This document shows positions 33,318 through 43,190 of a DNA stretch of 64,000 bases, piece by piece. Under the pieces are notes generated by a model, which did no database searches, had not been told where the DNA came from, and saw only the letters and a program-made list of their open reading frames with translations. The translations under genes were made by a program, and so were the position numbers. The first letter of the stretch is position 1. Each line of letters begins with the position of its first letter. This stretch comes from Paenibacillus andongensis (GTDB lineage Bacteria; Bacillota; Bacilli; Paenibacillales; NBRC-103111), in NCBI RefSeq assembly GCF_025369935.1, contig NZ_CP104467.1:1805001-1869000 (forward strand). Reading direction: 5' to 3'.

Positions 33318-34904
33318 CTAACTATCTTTGGGTCCAAACAAGGATATGAGGCTGCTCCAGTCTCCGCCCAACTCCTTCCAAAACCAAGAGCGCTGCTGTT
33401 CAGGGAGCAGCGAAGGCGGAACTCTGGAGTCCCAAGGCATTCGTGAGAACGGCCTAGGGTTAGATTTGGCTTCTTGAGGCTGGAAAGGAACTACTTTCAA
33501 TTTACAGCCTGTTTCATCGAGTGCGATTTCAGGATTTCCATACTTGATGATCCAATTAACGGCTGCCTCTTGATGCTCATCTTTAACTTGCTGAAAGACG
33601 GGATCATCCGCCAAATCAACAAGCTCATGCGGATCGCTTAGGAGATGATATAGTTCTTCGTAACCGCCATTCTGATAAAAGAGATATTTCCATTCTTTGC
33701 TGCGGACATGGAGCATATAGTTGGGTGCCACATAGAATTCCGAACAGACGATATCTCGGCGAACCGAGGAAGGTTCCGTGAGCAGTTCTAATAAATCCAA
33801 ACCGGGTCTTCCGTCATACTTGCGTTTCGCACTTGCCCGATTGACCAGCGTAGGGAAAATATCAAGCAAGGTAGTCAATTCATCACAGCGGGTACCCGGA
33901 TGAATAACGCCGGGCCACCATGCTAACATCGGGATGTGCAAACTGCCCTCGTGCCCTAAGTTTTTAAACCATAATCGGTGGTCGCCAAGCAGTTCGCCAT
34001 GATCCGATGTGAAGATAACAAGCGTATTGTCCGCCAGTCCCTCTTCCTCCAACGTTTGCATGATCCGACCTATTTGTTCATCGATAAACGTAATATTGGC
34101 ATAATAATAAGCTCTGTTCGTTTGCACAGCATGCTCCGAATACAGATCGACTTCCATCGCTTGGCGATGTGACGCCAAATAAGGGTTTTTCGACGTTCCA
34201 TCCTGTTCGGATACCCAAGGCCTCGGCATTTCATCTGGAGCATACAAATCCGTCAAGTGCGAAGGACAATCGAAAGGAGCATGAGGTTTGACGAAGGATG
34301 TCCATAAGAAAAAAGGTTGGTTAGAGGGTCTTTCCGATTTAAGCCAGTTTACCGTTCGATCTCCGCACCATTGTGTAATATGCAGCTCTTTGGGCAGGCC
34401 GTTAACAAGCGGCTTCAGTTCGTTGTAACCGATCTCGGGAGGTTTCTCCCAACCCCAAGCATCATGCTCCATCAAGTATCGATCATAATCATCAAAATGA
34501 ATCTCCTGTATACTTCCTGCCGTACGCACGCCTCTCATTTCTTCCGATAAAATAAGATGATCCATGCCATACGTTTGCTCATCCGGTGTAAAATGCATCT
34601 TCCCGATCGCCTGATTGTGATATCCAGCTTTGGACAAATAAGCGGCAATCGATTCATCGGCAGCAACAGATGAGGCTGATTCATTATTGAACACATGCGT
34701 CTTTCCTGCAGCAAACCCCGTCATCGTACACGCTCTGGCAGGTGCACAGAGAGGGTAGGGGGTGATCGCGTTATCGAATACGGCCCCTTCCTGTGCCAAC
34801 CGGTCCAAGTGCGGCGTTTGAATCGTTTTATTTCCGTATGCCCCTAACGTATCCCAGCGCTGCTGGTCTGTAAAAATGAGTAGTAGATTCGGCCGTGTCT
34901 TCAT
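33318..34904 (-). CDS. type I sulfatase
   Basis: 528 residues, cytosolic (no signal). The formylglycine signature C-A-P-A-R starts at C53 in PLCAPARACTMTG; metal ligands include the aspartate in FTDQQ near residue 13 and the FTSDHGELLGDH motif. It removes sulfate esters from a sugar and needs a maturation enzyme encoded elsewhere. The start overlaps the stop of the lyase-like gene by 4 bases. A sulfatase in a pectin-type locus is unusual and suggests a sulfated or otherwise modified substrate; a phosphonate- or other ester-cleaving relative is an alternative. Confidence 0.85.
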   Translation of the reverse strand: MKTRPNLLLIFTDQQRWDTLGAYGNKTIQTPHLDRLAQEGAVFDNAITPYPLCAPARACTMTGFAAGKTHVFNNESASSVAADESIAAYLSKAGYHNQAIGKMHFTPDEQTYGMDHLILSEEMRGVRTAGSIQEIHFDDYDRYLMEHDAWGWEKPPEIGYNELKPLVNGLPKELHITQWCGDRTVNWLKSERPSNQPFFLWTSFVKPHAPFDCPSHLTDLYAPDEMPRPWVSEQDGTSKNPYLASHRQAMEVDLYSEHAVQTNRAYYYANITFIDEQIGRIMQTLEEEGLADNTLVIFTSDHGELLGDHRLWFKNLGHEGSLHIPMLAWWPGVIHPGTRCDELTTLLDIFPTLVNRASAKRKYDGRPGLDLLELLTEPSSVRRDIVCSEFYVAPNYMLHVRSKEWKYLFYQNGGYEELYHLLSDPHELVDLADDPVFQQVKDEHQEAAVNWIIKYGNPEIALDETGCKLKVVPFQPQEAKSNPRPFSRMPWDSRVPPSLLPEQQRSWFWKELGGDWSSLISLFGPKDS

Positions 34905-36100
34905 GTAACTGGCATCTCGGGTAAAGATTCGAATTCTGGCATATCGACCATGTACAAGTTACCGTATCCCGACATATCACTCGTAAACAGCACCTGCTTA
35001 CCGTCCGGGCTTAGTCTCGGATGTACGTGAAGATTTTGCGTATGGAAACTTCCTCGGTGCTTACACAATATACGCGGGCCTTTGAATCCGGACCCGTCAT
35101 TCCGCCATACCTGCAGCGTATCTTGAAATTGCTGGCCATGATAAGCGCTCGTTTGCTGGCCGTCACCAATGACAAGGGATAGATCATTAGAATGAACATG
35201 CATATTTTGAAAAGGAAATTCGTATTGCTGGATTTGACTGTTATCAAAAAGAACAGCCCCGATTATTTTCCCGGCGTGATCCTCAAGAGAATGGGTAAAA
35301 CCATGGTAGCCGATATGAATACCGTCTGACATCCAATATTCATGACCGACATATTCATTCGGTTTCTTATCCTTTACCTTCCAATGGTGCCCGGTTATGA
35401 TATCCAGCACCCAGATCCGATGATCAATCTGTTCCCAAGGCCCTTCATGGCAAAATGTCAGCAGATGCGCTTGCGTTGGAGACGTATTGACGTGGCCGAT
35501 CCACAGCTGGTCCTCATGAAGCTTCATCACTTTCCCGTTGACAGGGGAAACTGCCATAATCATACTGTGCGGCTTCGCACGGAAATACGCCTCGAAGCCC
35601 AAGTAACCATTCTTGGTATCCATCGCGATGCTTTGAGTTAAGTCCTTGTTCAGACCGAAGCATAACCACAGTCCGTCTGCAGTGCAGCTCAAACTGCCGA
35701 ATTTATATGTCTCAGGAACCGTAAAGAGAATACGTTCTTCCATCGTTCCCAGGTTGATTGCCATAATCGAATTGTCATAGTAAAAATAGGCCTCATGTCC
35801 GTCAGGATGAAGAAAAGTCCCTTGAATCCGAGATTCACGGCCGCGTTCCAAATCTGTTAATTGGGTCATCACTCCATCGTGCAAATCCATGCTGTACAGA
35901 TTGGTAACATTCTCGCGGTCCGATCCAAAGATTAACTTTCCATCCCCATAAAACCCGTTATTCGTAAAATAAATATGGTGACTGTGCGAGCAGTGATTCG
36001 TTAGCTGAGTCACGGTTACGCCCGTTATCAAATCTGTATAACTGCGCCGTTCCGAAGGCCAAACCGTTCCTTTGCCGCCTTTGGCTCTTACCATTGTCAT
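34901..36100 (-). CDS. oligogalacturonate lyase-like beta-propeller (PL22 type)
   Basis: About 399 residues. Signatures of the oligogalacturonate lyase family: KGTVWPSERRSYTDLITGV, TQLTNHCSHSHHIYFTNNGF, LIFGSDRENVTNLYSMDL, then LVIGDGQQ and a final PRLSPDGKQVLFTSDMSGYGNLYM. A seven-bladed propeller acting in the cytosol on short uronate oligomers, leaving unsaturated products. The ATG at 36100 follows GAAAGGAGC; the open frame runs 35 codons further upstream without a ribosome site. Cotranscribed with the sulfatase. The exact uronate chain is not known. Confidence 0.8.
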   Translation of the reverse strand: MTMVRAKGGKGTVWPSERRSYTDLITGVTVTQLTNHCSHSHHIYFTNNGFYGDGKLIFGSDRENVTNLYSMDLHDGVMTQLTDLERGRESRIQGTFLHPDGHEAYFYYDNSIMAINLGTMEERILFTVPETYKFGSLSCTADGLWLCFGLNKDLTQSIAMDTKNGYLGFEAYFRAKPHSMIMAVSPVNGKVMKLHEDQLWIGHVNTSPTQAHLLTFCHEGPWEQIDHRIWVLDIITGHHWKVKDKKPNEYVGHEYWMSDGIHIGYHGFTHSLEDHAGKIIGAVLFDNSQIQQYEFPFQNMHVHSNDLSLVIGDGQQTSAYHGQQFQDTLQVWRNDGSGFKGPRILCKHRGSFHTQNLHVHPRLSPDGKQVLFTSDMSGYGNLYMVDMPEFESLPEMPVT

Positions 36101-36115
36101 CGTTCTGCTCCTTTC

Positions 36116-36154
36116 GAGATAAAGTCCAGTCATATTGAACGACTGGGCTTTATC
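36116..36154 (-). terminator. strong hairpin after the binding-protein gene
   Basis: Arms of 15 bases with one wobble (AGATAAAG... and ...CTTTATCT) and a short loop, between the binding-protein stop and the lyase start. No T run on the minus strand, so it probably limits read-through and stabilises the binding-protein mRNA, as at 16948-16977. Confidence 0.6.
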
Positions 36155-36176
36155 TACGAAGCGTATTTTTTTTCGC

Positions 36177-37733
36177 TTACTTAGCCTTGCTTGCGGCAAA
36201 GACATCGCTCATTTCTTTTGTATAGGCATCGCCACCGCTCTTTTTCCACAATTCCATGTCCGCTTTATAGCCGGCTTCATCGATCTTACCGACAATAAAT
36301 TTCGTTCTTGCGTCTTCAACGATTTGATCCAATTGCGCTCCTTTTTGCGTATAAGTAGCAGTTGTAAATGGTTCTCCTGGATTTACAACTATGATTTTCT
36401 CATTTGCTTTTTGCACATCGACCGCCTTAGCGCGAAGCGGTGTAGACGGTTTGAACATATCAGGCACAATGTATGGAATAGAAGATAAGAGCTGGTTAAT
36501 ACCCTTGTTATTGATATCAGGGGCCATAGGATCCGTTTGTAGGATAAGCGTAACCAGTTTACCGTCTTCCACTTTATAATGAGTGCCTTCGAGACCATAG
36601 TTGAGCAGCGCTTGCATTTCTTTATCGTTGGTCTTATCCAGGAAGGTAAGTACCTTTTTGAGATCGGCCTCTGTTTTAACCGCTGATTTGGAGACTAAGA
36701 ACATGCCGTTATGACCGGCTGTCGGTAAATTATGAAGACCGGTAGGGCCGCTTACAGCGCCAATAATATCAATACTGCCCTTCGGATTGACTTGTTTCAT
36801 TTTCTCATCGATCTGGTAAGAACGTTCTGTAACGTCAATCGCCACACCAGCTTGGCTGTTAATAATCGGATCATTCCATTTCGCCGAATCATATACCGCA
36901 AAGTCTTGATTCACTAACTTCTCATCATACAATTTTTTGAAGAATTTCAGCGCTTCCATGTACTCAGGTGTCAAATGAGCGGGGACAAGCTTACCGTCTT
37001 TCTCACCCCATTTATTCGGAGCTCCGAACCATGTTTGCATAATATCCCATGGACCTCCAAATTTGGTTACGACCATTCCATAAGTGTCATCTTTGCCGTT
37101 TTTATCGGGATCATTTTTGGCGAACGCCTTTAACATGTTGTAAAACTCATCGATCGTTTTCGGTTCCTGCATGCCTAAATTATCAAGCCAGTCTTTACGG
37201 TAGTTTATCCCCATCCGGCCGATTGGTCGGGATACGTAGAGACCGTAGAACTTACCGTTTACTGACGTATTGTTAAGAACGGTTGGATTCGCTTTGCTAA
37301 GATTCGGATAATCTTTGAGATAAGGGCCGATCTCCCAGAATGCGCCTCCATTGATAGCGTTGGCAACAGAGGATATTTTCGCATTATTCACAAAGACTAG
37401 AGTAGGCAGGGTGCCGGAAGCAAGGGCTATATTCAGTTTATCGCTGTAGCTTGTATCAGGAGTAAATTGTAGATCCAATTTTGTGTTCGTGTATTCTTCG
37501 ATTTTTTTCCATACTTTACTTTCAGCTGTTGCGATGTCATTGTTGTAGCTTTTCAACATGACACTAATTGGAAATGGTTTTTCTTTTGCAGCGGTGGTTG
37601 CTCCTGCTGTCGTCTTAGGTGCATCTGTCGCTTTAGAGCCATCAGTACCTGAGCTGCACCCCGTTATTGCTGTAACTGCTAATACGATGCTAGTTGCGGC
37701 AAACAATGGTTTTTTCTTTTTATCCCAATTCAT
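36177..37733 (-). CDS. extracellular sugar-binding lipoprotein of an ABC transporter
   Basis: About 518 residues. The signal peptide carries KKKKPLFAATSIVLAVTAI with lipobox ITGC. Contains DPDKNGKDDTYGMV, a calcium-loop-like stretch also seen in the first binding protein, and AGHNGMFLVSKSA. Binds an oligosaccharide outside the membrane and hands it to the permeases encoded upstream. The ATG at 37733 has GGGAGG upstream; 20 further in-frame codons lack a site. Context suggests a pectin-derived oligosaccharide. Confidence 0.9.
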   Translation of the reverse strand: MNWDKKKKPLFAATSIVLAVTAITGCSSGTDGSKATDAPKTTAGATTAAKEKPFPISVMLKSYNNDIATAESKVWKKIEEYTNTKLDLQFTPDTSYSDKLNIALASGTLPTLVFVNNAKISSVANAINGGAFWEIGPYLKDYPNLSKANPTVLNNTSVNGKFYGLYVSRPIGRMGINYRKDWLDNLGMQEPKTIDEFYNMLKAFAKNDPDKNGKDDTYGMVVTKFGGPWDIMQTWFGAPNKWGEKDGKLVPAHLTPEYMEALKFFKKLYDEKLVNQDFAVYDSAKWNDPIINSQAGVAIDVTERSYQIDEKMKQVNPKGSIDIIGAVSGPTGLHNLPTAGHNGMFLVSKSAVKTEADLKKVLTFLDKTNDKEMQALLNYGLEGTHYKVEDGKLVTLILQTDPMAPDINNKGINQLLSSIPYIVPDMFKPSTPLRAKAVDVQKANEKIIVVNPGEPFTTATYTQKGAQLDQIVEDARTKFIVGKIDEAGYKADMELWKKSGGDAYTKEMSDVFAASKAK

Positions 37734-37793
37734 CTTCTTTTTCCTCCCTTTGTCACCTCGAAAATGTACCTGTATATGATGGGCATAAAACAT

Positions 37794-38675
37794 TCACCCT
37801 TTTACAGCACCAATTAAAACTCCTTTGGCAAAATACTTTTGAATAAACGGATAAACCATCAAGATCGGTAATGTACCTACGACGATAATCGCCATTTTAA
37901 TCGATTGATCCGGTGGCTTCACATAGGTGGGATCGTACGTGCCCATTTCTAGCGACCCTGTTGCTAGAAGTACAATTTGCCGCAGGAGAACCTGCATCGG
38001 CCACTTTTTGGCATCTGATAGATAAATCAGCGCATTAAAGAAATCGTTCCAATGGGCAACGGCGTAGAAGAGTGCGAATGTCGCAATAACCGGTTTGGAG
38101 AGCGGTAGAACAATACGCCACAGCACACCGATATCGTTACTCCCGTCAATTCGGGCCGATTCAATCAATTCATTAGGGATCTCTTGGAAAAATGATTTTA
38201 CGACAATCAAGTTAAAGGCGTTGATTGCGACAGGCAGCATGACGGCCCAGTAGGAGTTCAACAGTCCTAAGCCCTTAACAACCAGGTAAGTAGGAATAAT
38301 CCCGCCGCTAAACACCATCGTGAAGATGATGATATTCAAGACAACATTTCGGCCGATCATGTGCTTCCGCGATAAAGCATAGGCCATCGTAAAGGTAAAG
38401 AACAAATTAACAAGAGTTCCTCCAACGGTAATAAATACGGATACGAATAAACTTCGCGGTAAAGCATTATCTTTGAAAACGAACTTGTAAGCATCGAAAG
38501 TGATGTCTTTGGGAATTAGGAAAAAGGATCTGCTTCCTATTTCAAGATCGCTTGCGAACGATCCCGCCACGATATACATGACCGGAAGGATCATGGTAAG
38601 CGCAACAATGCCAAGAAACAGGTAATTGGCGATATCAAATAATTTTTCGCCTACAGAAGGGTGACGCGTATTCAT
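37794..38675 (-). CDS. carbohydrate ABC transporter permease, YtcP type
   Basis: 293 residues, six membrane segments. EAA loop ELIESARIDGSNDIGVLWRIVLPLSKPVIA; C-terminus KYFAKGVLIGAVKG. TTAGGAGGAG precedes the ATG. Pairs with the LplB-type permease encoded 60 bases upstream. Same architecture as the first transporter (18624-20477), indicating an old duplication rather than a recent one. Confidence 0.9.
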   Translation of the reverse strand: MNTRHPSVGEKLFDIANYLFLGIVALTMILPVMYIVAGSFASDLEIGSRSFFLIPKDITFDAYKFVFKDNALPRSLFVSVFITVGGTLVNLFFTFTMAYALSRKHMIGRNVVLNIIIFTMVFSGGIIPTYLVVKGLGLLNSYWAVMLPVAINAFNLIVVKSFFQEIPNELIESARIDGSNDIGVLWRIVLPLSKPVIATFALFYAVAHWNDFFNALIYLSDAKKWPMQVLLRQIVLLATGSLEMGTYDPTYVKPPDQSIKMAIIVVGTLPILMVYPFIQKYFAKGVLIGAVKG

Positions 38676-38735
38676 AGTTCTCTCCTCCTAAGAGTTTTGC
38701 GATAGCAAAACTAACTTCGTAAGCATGTACAAAGA

Positions 38736-39704
38736 TCAGAATATGCCGGAATGTCCAGCCCTTTTGGCTAAATAATTCGTTGTAAAAACGAGAATGACAC
38801 CGATGATGGCTTTAAATAAACCTACTGCCGCACTGTAGCTGAAAGCGCCTTGTACAATCCCCGCCGTATAAACATACGTATCAAACACTTCAGCCACAGG
38901 CCGGTTGAGTGGGTTGATCATTAATAAAACTTGTTCAAATCCACGGTCCATAAAGTGCCCCATTCGCAGAATCAGCACGACAATGATCGTCCCCTGAATA
39001 GCCGGAAGTGTAATGTGCCAAAGTTGGCGAAATCGGCTTGCTCCATCGACGATGGCTGCTTCATACTGTTCTTGATCTACCCCCGCAAGCGCTGCAAGGA
39101 AAATGATCGTTCCCCAACCCATCTCTTTCCAAATACTCTGTGTGATGATCATGGGACGAAACCAGCTTTCACTTGTCAGAAAGTCGATTTTATACCCGAA
39201 TAGCTTAAACATCACTTCATTGATGACTCCACCTTCAGTCGTCAAAAGAAGATAGGAAATACTTGCAACGATAACCATCGAAATAAAATGCGGGATATAA
39301 ATCAGCGATTGAATAAAGCGTTTGTAAAAAGATTTTCGGACTTCATTTAACAAGATTGCCAGTATGATCGGTGCTGGGAAGAAAAACACCATATCGTACA
39401 AGCCGAGCATTAGCGTGTTGCGTATCAATCTGAAAAATACGGGATCTTGGAAGAATTGTTTGAAGTTATCTAATCCGACCCACTCGCTTTTAAAAAAACC
39501 GACGTAGGGTTGATAATTTTTGAAGGCAAGCAGAACCCCCCACATTGGAACATATTTAAAAATAATAAAGTAGGCCAATCCCGGCAGCAGCAGCAGCAGT
39601 AAGTATTTATCTCTTAATACTTTGCCTATTAATGTGTTGCGCTTGGAAGTTCTTACGGCTGGGACAGGCGCTATGTGCTGTTCAGCACCTGATGTTTTGA
39701 TCAT
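38736..39704 (-). CDS. carbohydrate ABC transporter permease, LplB type
   Basis: About 322 residues, six membrane segments after a polar arm. EAA loop QEQYEAAIVDGASRFRQLWHITLPAI; C-terminus YLAKRAGHSGIF. The ATG at 39704 follows GAAGGAGTGAG, so I reject the 24-codon extension upstream. First gene of a six-gene leftward operon (two permeases, binding protein, lyase, sulfatase, YesU-like), divergent from the GH42 gene. Confidence 0.9.
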   Translation of the reverse strand: MIKTSGAEQHIAPVPAVRTSKRNTLIGKVLRDKYLLLLLLPGLAYFIIFKYVPMWGVLLAFKNYQPYVGFFKSEWVGLDNFKQFFQDPVFFRLIRNTLMLGLYDMVFFFPAPIILAILLNEVRKSFYKRFIQSLIYIPHFISMVIVASISYLLLTTEGGVINEVMFKLFGYKIDFLTSESWFRPMIITQSIWKEMGWGTIIFLAALAGVDQEQYEAAIVDGASRFRQLWHITLPAIQGTIIVVLILRMGHFMDRGFEQVLLMINPLNRPVAEVFDTYVYTAGIVQGAFSYSAAVGLFKAIIGVILVFTTNYLAKRAGHSGIF

Positions 39705-39789
39705 GTTCTCACTCCTTCGCAATTGGATTGATGTTTTTAGCATGTCGCTTTGTAAGTTAAACACTATAAGATTCAAATATTTCTGACAA

Positions 39790-39847
39790 TCATACTATTT
39801 TGAAATCGCTTTCCCCAAAAAAGTATGAAACCGGAAAAAAAGTATGA
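39790..39847. promoter_or_regulatory. A-tract operator in the divergent transporter/GH42 gap
   Basis: AAAAAAGTATGA occurs at 39817-39828 and again at 39836-39847, 19 bases apart, and TCATACT at 39790-39796 is an inverted third copy. A similar double motif lies at 45953-45981. Spacing near two helical turns suits an AraC-family protein. Confidence 0.5.
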
Positions 39848-39971
39848 GAGCCAAAAAAGGCCCGGCAAAAAGGTCATATTGTTTGTAATTAAAGGGTTTA
39901 TTACGATGTAGATATCAAAACTTTACTATTGCATTCTTGGAAAGGTTTTAACGAAAAAACGCTAAGGAGAG

Positions 39972-41978
39972 ATGAACTTGTACAGAAAATTATACCATGG
40001 GGCGGCTTACTATCCTGAGCTTTGGGATGAAGCGGTGATCGAGCAGGATATCAAGTTAATGAAAGAAACAGGAATCAATGTTGTCCGGATTGGAGAGTTT
40101 GCTTGGTCGAAAATAGAACCGGAAGAAGGGAAGATCGACATTCGCTTTTTTGTTGAAATGATCAACCGACTGTATGAAAACGGCATTGAGACTGTGATGT
40201 GTACGCCAACTCCCACACCTCCGATTTGGTTATCGTATGGTCATCCAGAGCGTATGTATGTTGATGAGCATGGAAACGTGATGGGGCATGGGTCAAGGCA
40301 GCATGCTTGTACAAATAACGCCTACTTTCGAGAAAGAGCGGCGATAATGACAGGGCAGCTTGCACGGGCTGTCGGGCGTTTACCAGGTGTCATCGGTTGG
40401 CAGATTGACAACGAGTTTAAGGCTCATGTTAGCAGCTGTATGTGTGAAACATGCAAAGGTTTATGGCATCGATGGTTAGAAGAGCGCTACGGCTCGATCG
40501 ATGAATTGAATGCAGCGTGGGGAACACAAATTTGGAGCGAATATTACCATAGCTTTGAGCAAGTGCCCCAGCCGGGACATGCACCGTTTCTTCATAATTC
40601 CTCTTTGAGTACGATGTACCAACTATTCTCAATGGAGAAGATTGCAGAGTTTTCAGATGAGCAAGCGGCTATTATACGTAATTATTCAAATGCCTCCATC
40701 ACCCATAACAGCAGTGTTGCCTTTCATGTAGATAATGAACGCCTGTTCCAAAACCTTGATTTTGCTTCATTTGACACCTATGCAGCAGCCAATAATACGC
40801 CGGCTTATTTGATCAACTGTGATTTGTGGAGAAATTTCAAGAAAGGCAGGGCTTTCTGGATCATGGAGACGAGTCCGTCTTTCAGTGCATCGCTAGAAAA
40901 CTATGCAACGCCTCATCCTAACGGATACTTGAAGGCAGAAGCCGTGGCTGCTTATGCCTTGGGAGCAGAAGCCTTCTGTTATTGGCTGTGGAGGCAGCAG
41001 CGGACCGGATGCGAACAACCTCACGGATCAGTGATCAGTGCATGGGGAAAACCAACGGTGGGATATCAAAATGTCATAGAGGTTGAACAAGCAAGAAAGG
41101 AAATAGAATCGTTACTTCTTGCATCCAAACCTTCTCAAGCCGAGATAGCCATCACCTATTCAGATCGCTCGAAAGCATTTTTAAAAACGGAGCCGCATAC
41201 AAAATTAAATCATCGAGGACTTGTAACTGCATTTTATGAACGATTTTTGGCCATGGGGATTCATAGGGATCTTATTCCGGAAGGAGCGGATTTGGACGGG
41301 TACAAGCTATTGTTCACCCCCTTTATCCACTATGTGTCATCTGATTATCTGAGCCGTGCCAAACAATTCGTGCAAGAAGGGGGGATATGGGTGGTTGGTC
41401 CGCTTACTGGAGGGCGAACGGAACATCATACCATACATACGGATGCGGCATTAGGCGCATTAGAGGATCTTGCAGGTGTCGAAACACTGTACACCTATCC
41501 GTTGGATGGAACAGGTACAATCGGTCAAGCATTCGGAATATCGGCCCCATTAGGAATGTGGAGCGCAGTGTACGAACCGAAAGAATCGAAATCGATGGGT
41601 ATGATCACGGAAGGATTAACACCAAACTATGCGTTTATCACAGAGAAGCGGCTAGGCAAAGGGAAAATCGTCATGCTGGGCTCGATGCCTATGGGCGAGG
41701 AGGGGGATGTGATGTTGAAGAAACTCATCGGACATTATGCTGTTGAAGCCGATGTTTTGCTTAGAACGGATGTTACACAAGGTACAATCGTCGCTCCGAG
41801 ACAAGGAAATGGCTATACCATCTGGGTGATCATTAATATGGATGGAAACGGAGGTAACGTTACAATCCCTCAGGAAGGGTTTGATGCATTGAAGCAGCAG
41901 CCAGTATTTCCGGGGAAATTAGAAATTGGCAAGTATGAATATCGCATCATTCAATTTAGTGCAGATTTCCCAAAATAA
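39972..41978 (+). CDS. family 42 glycoside hydrolase (beta-galactosidase)
   Basis: About 668 residues, full GH42 size, no signal peptide. Acid/base E148 in WQIDNEF and nucleophile E299 in FWIMETSPS (counted from the ATG). A zinc-type cluster uses cysteines in HACTNNA and CMCETC. Cleaves terminal beta-galactose; in this context probably from galactan side chains of rhamnogalacturonan, like YesZ. AAGGAG ends only 2 bases before the ATG at 39972, so the TTG at 39978 (spacing 8) may be the true start. Transcribed alone, with a terminator at 42041. Confidence 0.9.
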   Translation: MNLYRKLYHGAAYYPELWDEAVIEQDIKLMKETGINVVRIGEFAWSKIEPEEGKIDIRFFVEMINRLYENGIETVMCTPTPTPPIWLSYGHPERMYVDEHGNVMGHGSRQHACTNNAYFRERAAIMTGQLARAVGRLPGVIGWQIDNEFKAHVSSCMCETCKGLWHRWLEERYGSIDELNAAWGTQIWSEYYHSFEQVPQPGHAPFLHNSSLSTMYQLFSMEKIAEFSDEQAAIIRNYSNASITHNSSVAFHVDNERLFQNLDFASFDTYAAANNTPAYLINCDLWRNFKKGRAFWIMETSPSFSASLENYATPHPNGYLKAEAVAAYALGAEAFCYWLWRQQRTGCEQPHGSVISAWGKPTVGYQNVIEVEQARKEIESLLLASKPSQAEIAITYSDRSKAFLKTEPHTKLNHRGLVTAFYERFLAMGIHRDLIPEGADLDGYKLLFTPFIHYVSSDYLSRAKQFVQEGGIWVVGPLTGGRTEHHTIHTDAALGALEDLAGVETLYTYPLDGTGTIGQAFGISAPLGMWSAVYEPKESKSMGMITEGLTPNYAFITEKRLGKGKIVMLGSMPMGEEGDVMLKKLIGHYAVEADVLLRTDVTQGTIVAPRQGNGYTIWVIINMDGNGGNVTIPQEGFDALKQQPVFPGKLEIGKYEYRIIQFSADFPK

Positions 41979-42040
41979 CGAATCGACGTTCCACTAACTA
42001 GAGGCCGGGTGACTCGTGCCTTGCAATCGATCGGAATAAA

Positions 42041-42076
42041 AGAGATGGCAAGAATAACCTGCCATCTCTTTTTTTG
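42041..42076. terminator. bidirectional intrinsic terminator
   Basis: AGAGATGGCA and TGCCATCTCT pair over 10 bp, T-rich on both strands, between the converging GH42 and GH105 genes. Confidence 0.88.
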
Positions 42077-42091
42077 TTTTAAATAATTCCG

Positions 42092-43150
42092 TTACTCGGT
42101 TTGGGATATGTCTTTAACCCATTTGTACGTTAGAAGCGAAGACAGGAATACCAATGCCAGCCCTTGTCCCCAGCCTTGAATCCGTTCATGCGCAACTCCT
42201 TTATAACCGTCGGCGTCCTTCATCACGGCTGTTCCAGCCGATACGTCCAACACAGTTCCGTTATTCGAAATTTTCGATAATATAGCAGGCACGGCTTTCT
42301 GAATATACTTATTGTACATAGGGGCACCGATGGCTTCGTTATATCGAATCAATCCGGCGGCAAGACCTGCAGAGCCCGATGTTTCCTCATAAGCGGTCGG
42401 ATCGTTCAGCACGGTGTGCCAAAGACCATCATCGGATTGGAGCCGGACGATACTGCTAAGTTGATCACGCAGCGAATCGTATATTTTCATATAAGACGGA
42501 TGTGTAACTTCTACGATATGCAGCGCTTCGGACATCGTATAAGCCGCCCATGAATTGCCGCGCGCCCAATAGACAGCGGACATGTTGTTCTGGGCGATAT
42601 GGTCCCAACCGTGAAAATACAAATTTGTTTCACGATCCTGCAAGAAACGCTCGTGAGCATGGTACTGCCGTAAGCCATCCTCCAGCCAATCGTTTCTACG
42701 AAGCAGGGTGCCGATACGGATCTGAAAATATCCGGCCATAAACATCGTATCGACCCAAGCCTGCTGCGGGAAATCGTAATTTTGCGATACGGTGTGCTGA
42801 AATACGCCATCTGCGAAGCGAACCGCATCCGTTCGCAAGAATTCCGCCATTTGAATGGCTATATCCAGATAACGTTCCGATTTGGTTTGTTCGAACAAGG
42901 TAAGCAATGTATGACCGATGGATACAGCGTTGACGGTTAACGTAGGAATGCCGTCCTCCAACTGTTCATCAATCCACGTTTGCAATTGATCCAAATATTT
43001 AGTTTCGCCGGTAGCTAGATAGGCTTGGCCTACACCATAGAAAGCGACTCCGGCAGGCCAATCCCATGTCATATCCATCTGAAACGTTCTGGTTACGAGG
43101 CGGTCGATGGCTTGTTTAATATCCATTTCATTTATAGTTACGTATTTCAA
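42092..43150 (-). CDS. unsaturated rhamnogalacturonyl hydrolase (GH105, YesR-like)
   Basis: About 352 residues, (alpha/alpha)6 barrel. Family marks: WDWPAGVAFYGVGQAYLATG, DFPQQAWVDTMFMAGYF (with the catalytic aspartate in WVDT), GWDHI and WARGNSWAAYTMSEAL. Removes the unsaturated uronic acid left by lyases. I choose the TTG at 43150 because CGAGGAGG lies at the right distance; the frame is open further upstream into the previous gene. Second gene after the PcRGLX/YetA-like lyase, consistent with sequential degradation. Confidence 0.85.
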   Translation of the reverse strand: MKYVTINEMDIKQAIDRLVTRTFQMDMTWDWPAGVAFYGVGQAYLATGETKYLDQLQTWIDEQLEDGIPTLTVNAVSIGHTLLTLFEQTKSERYLDIAIQMAEFLRTDAVRFADGVFQHTVSQNYDFPQQAWVDTMFMAGYFQIRIGTLLRRNDWLEDGLRQYHAHERFLQDRETNLYFHGWDHIAQNNMSAVYWARGNSWAAYTMSEALHIVEVTHPSYMKIYDSLRDQLSSIVRLQSDDGLWHTVLNDPTAYEETSGSAGLAAGLIRYNEAIGAPMYNKYIQKAVPAILSKISNNGTVLDVSAGTAVMKDADGYKGVAHERIQGWGQGLALVFLSSLLTYKWVKDISQTE

Positions 43151-43190
43151 AACAGTTCCTCCTCGAGCAAATGAAAATTGAAATCTAAGC

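Noticed and set aside
33318..34904. Pseudogene call for the sulfatase
   Set aside because: The frame is intact and the formylglycine and metal-binding motifs are complete.
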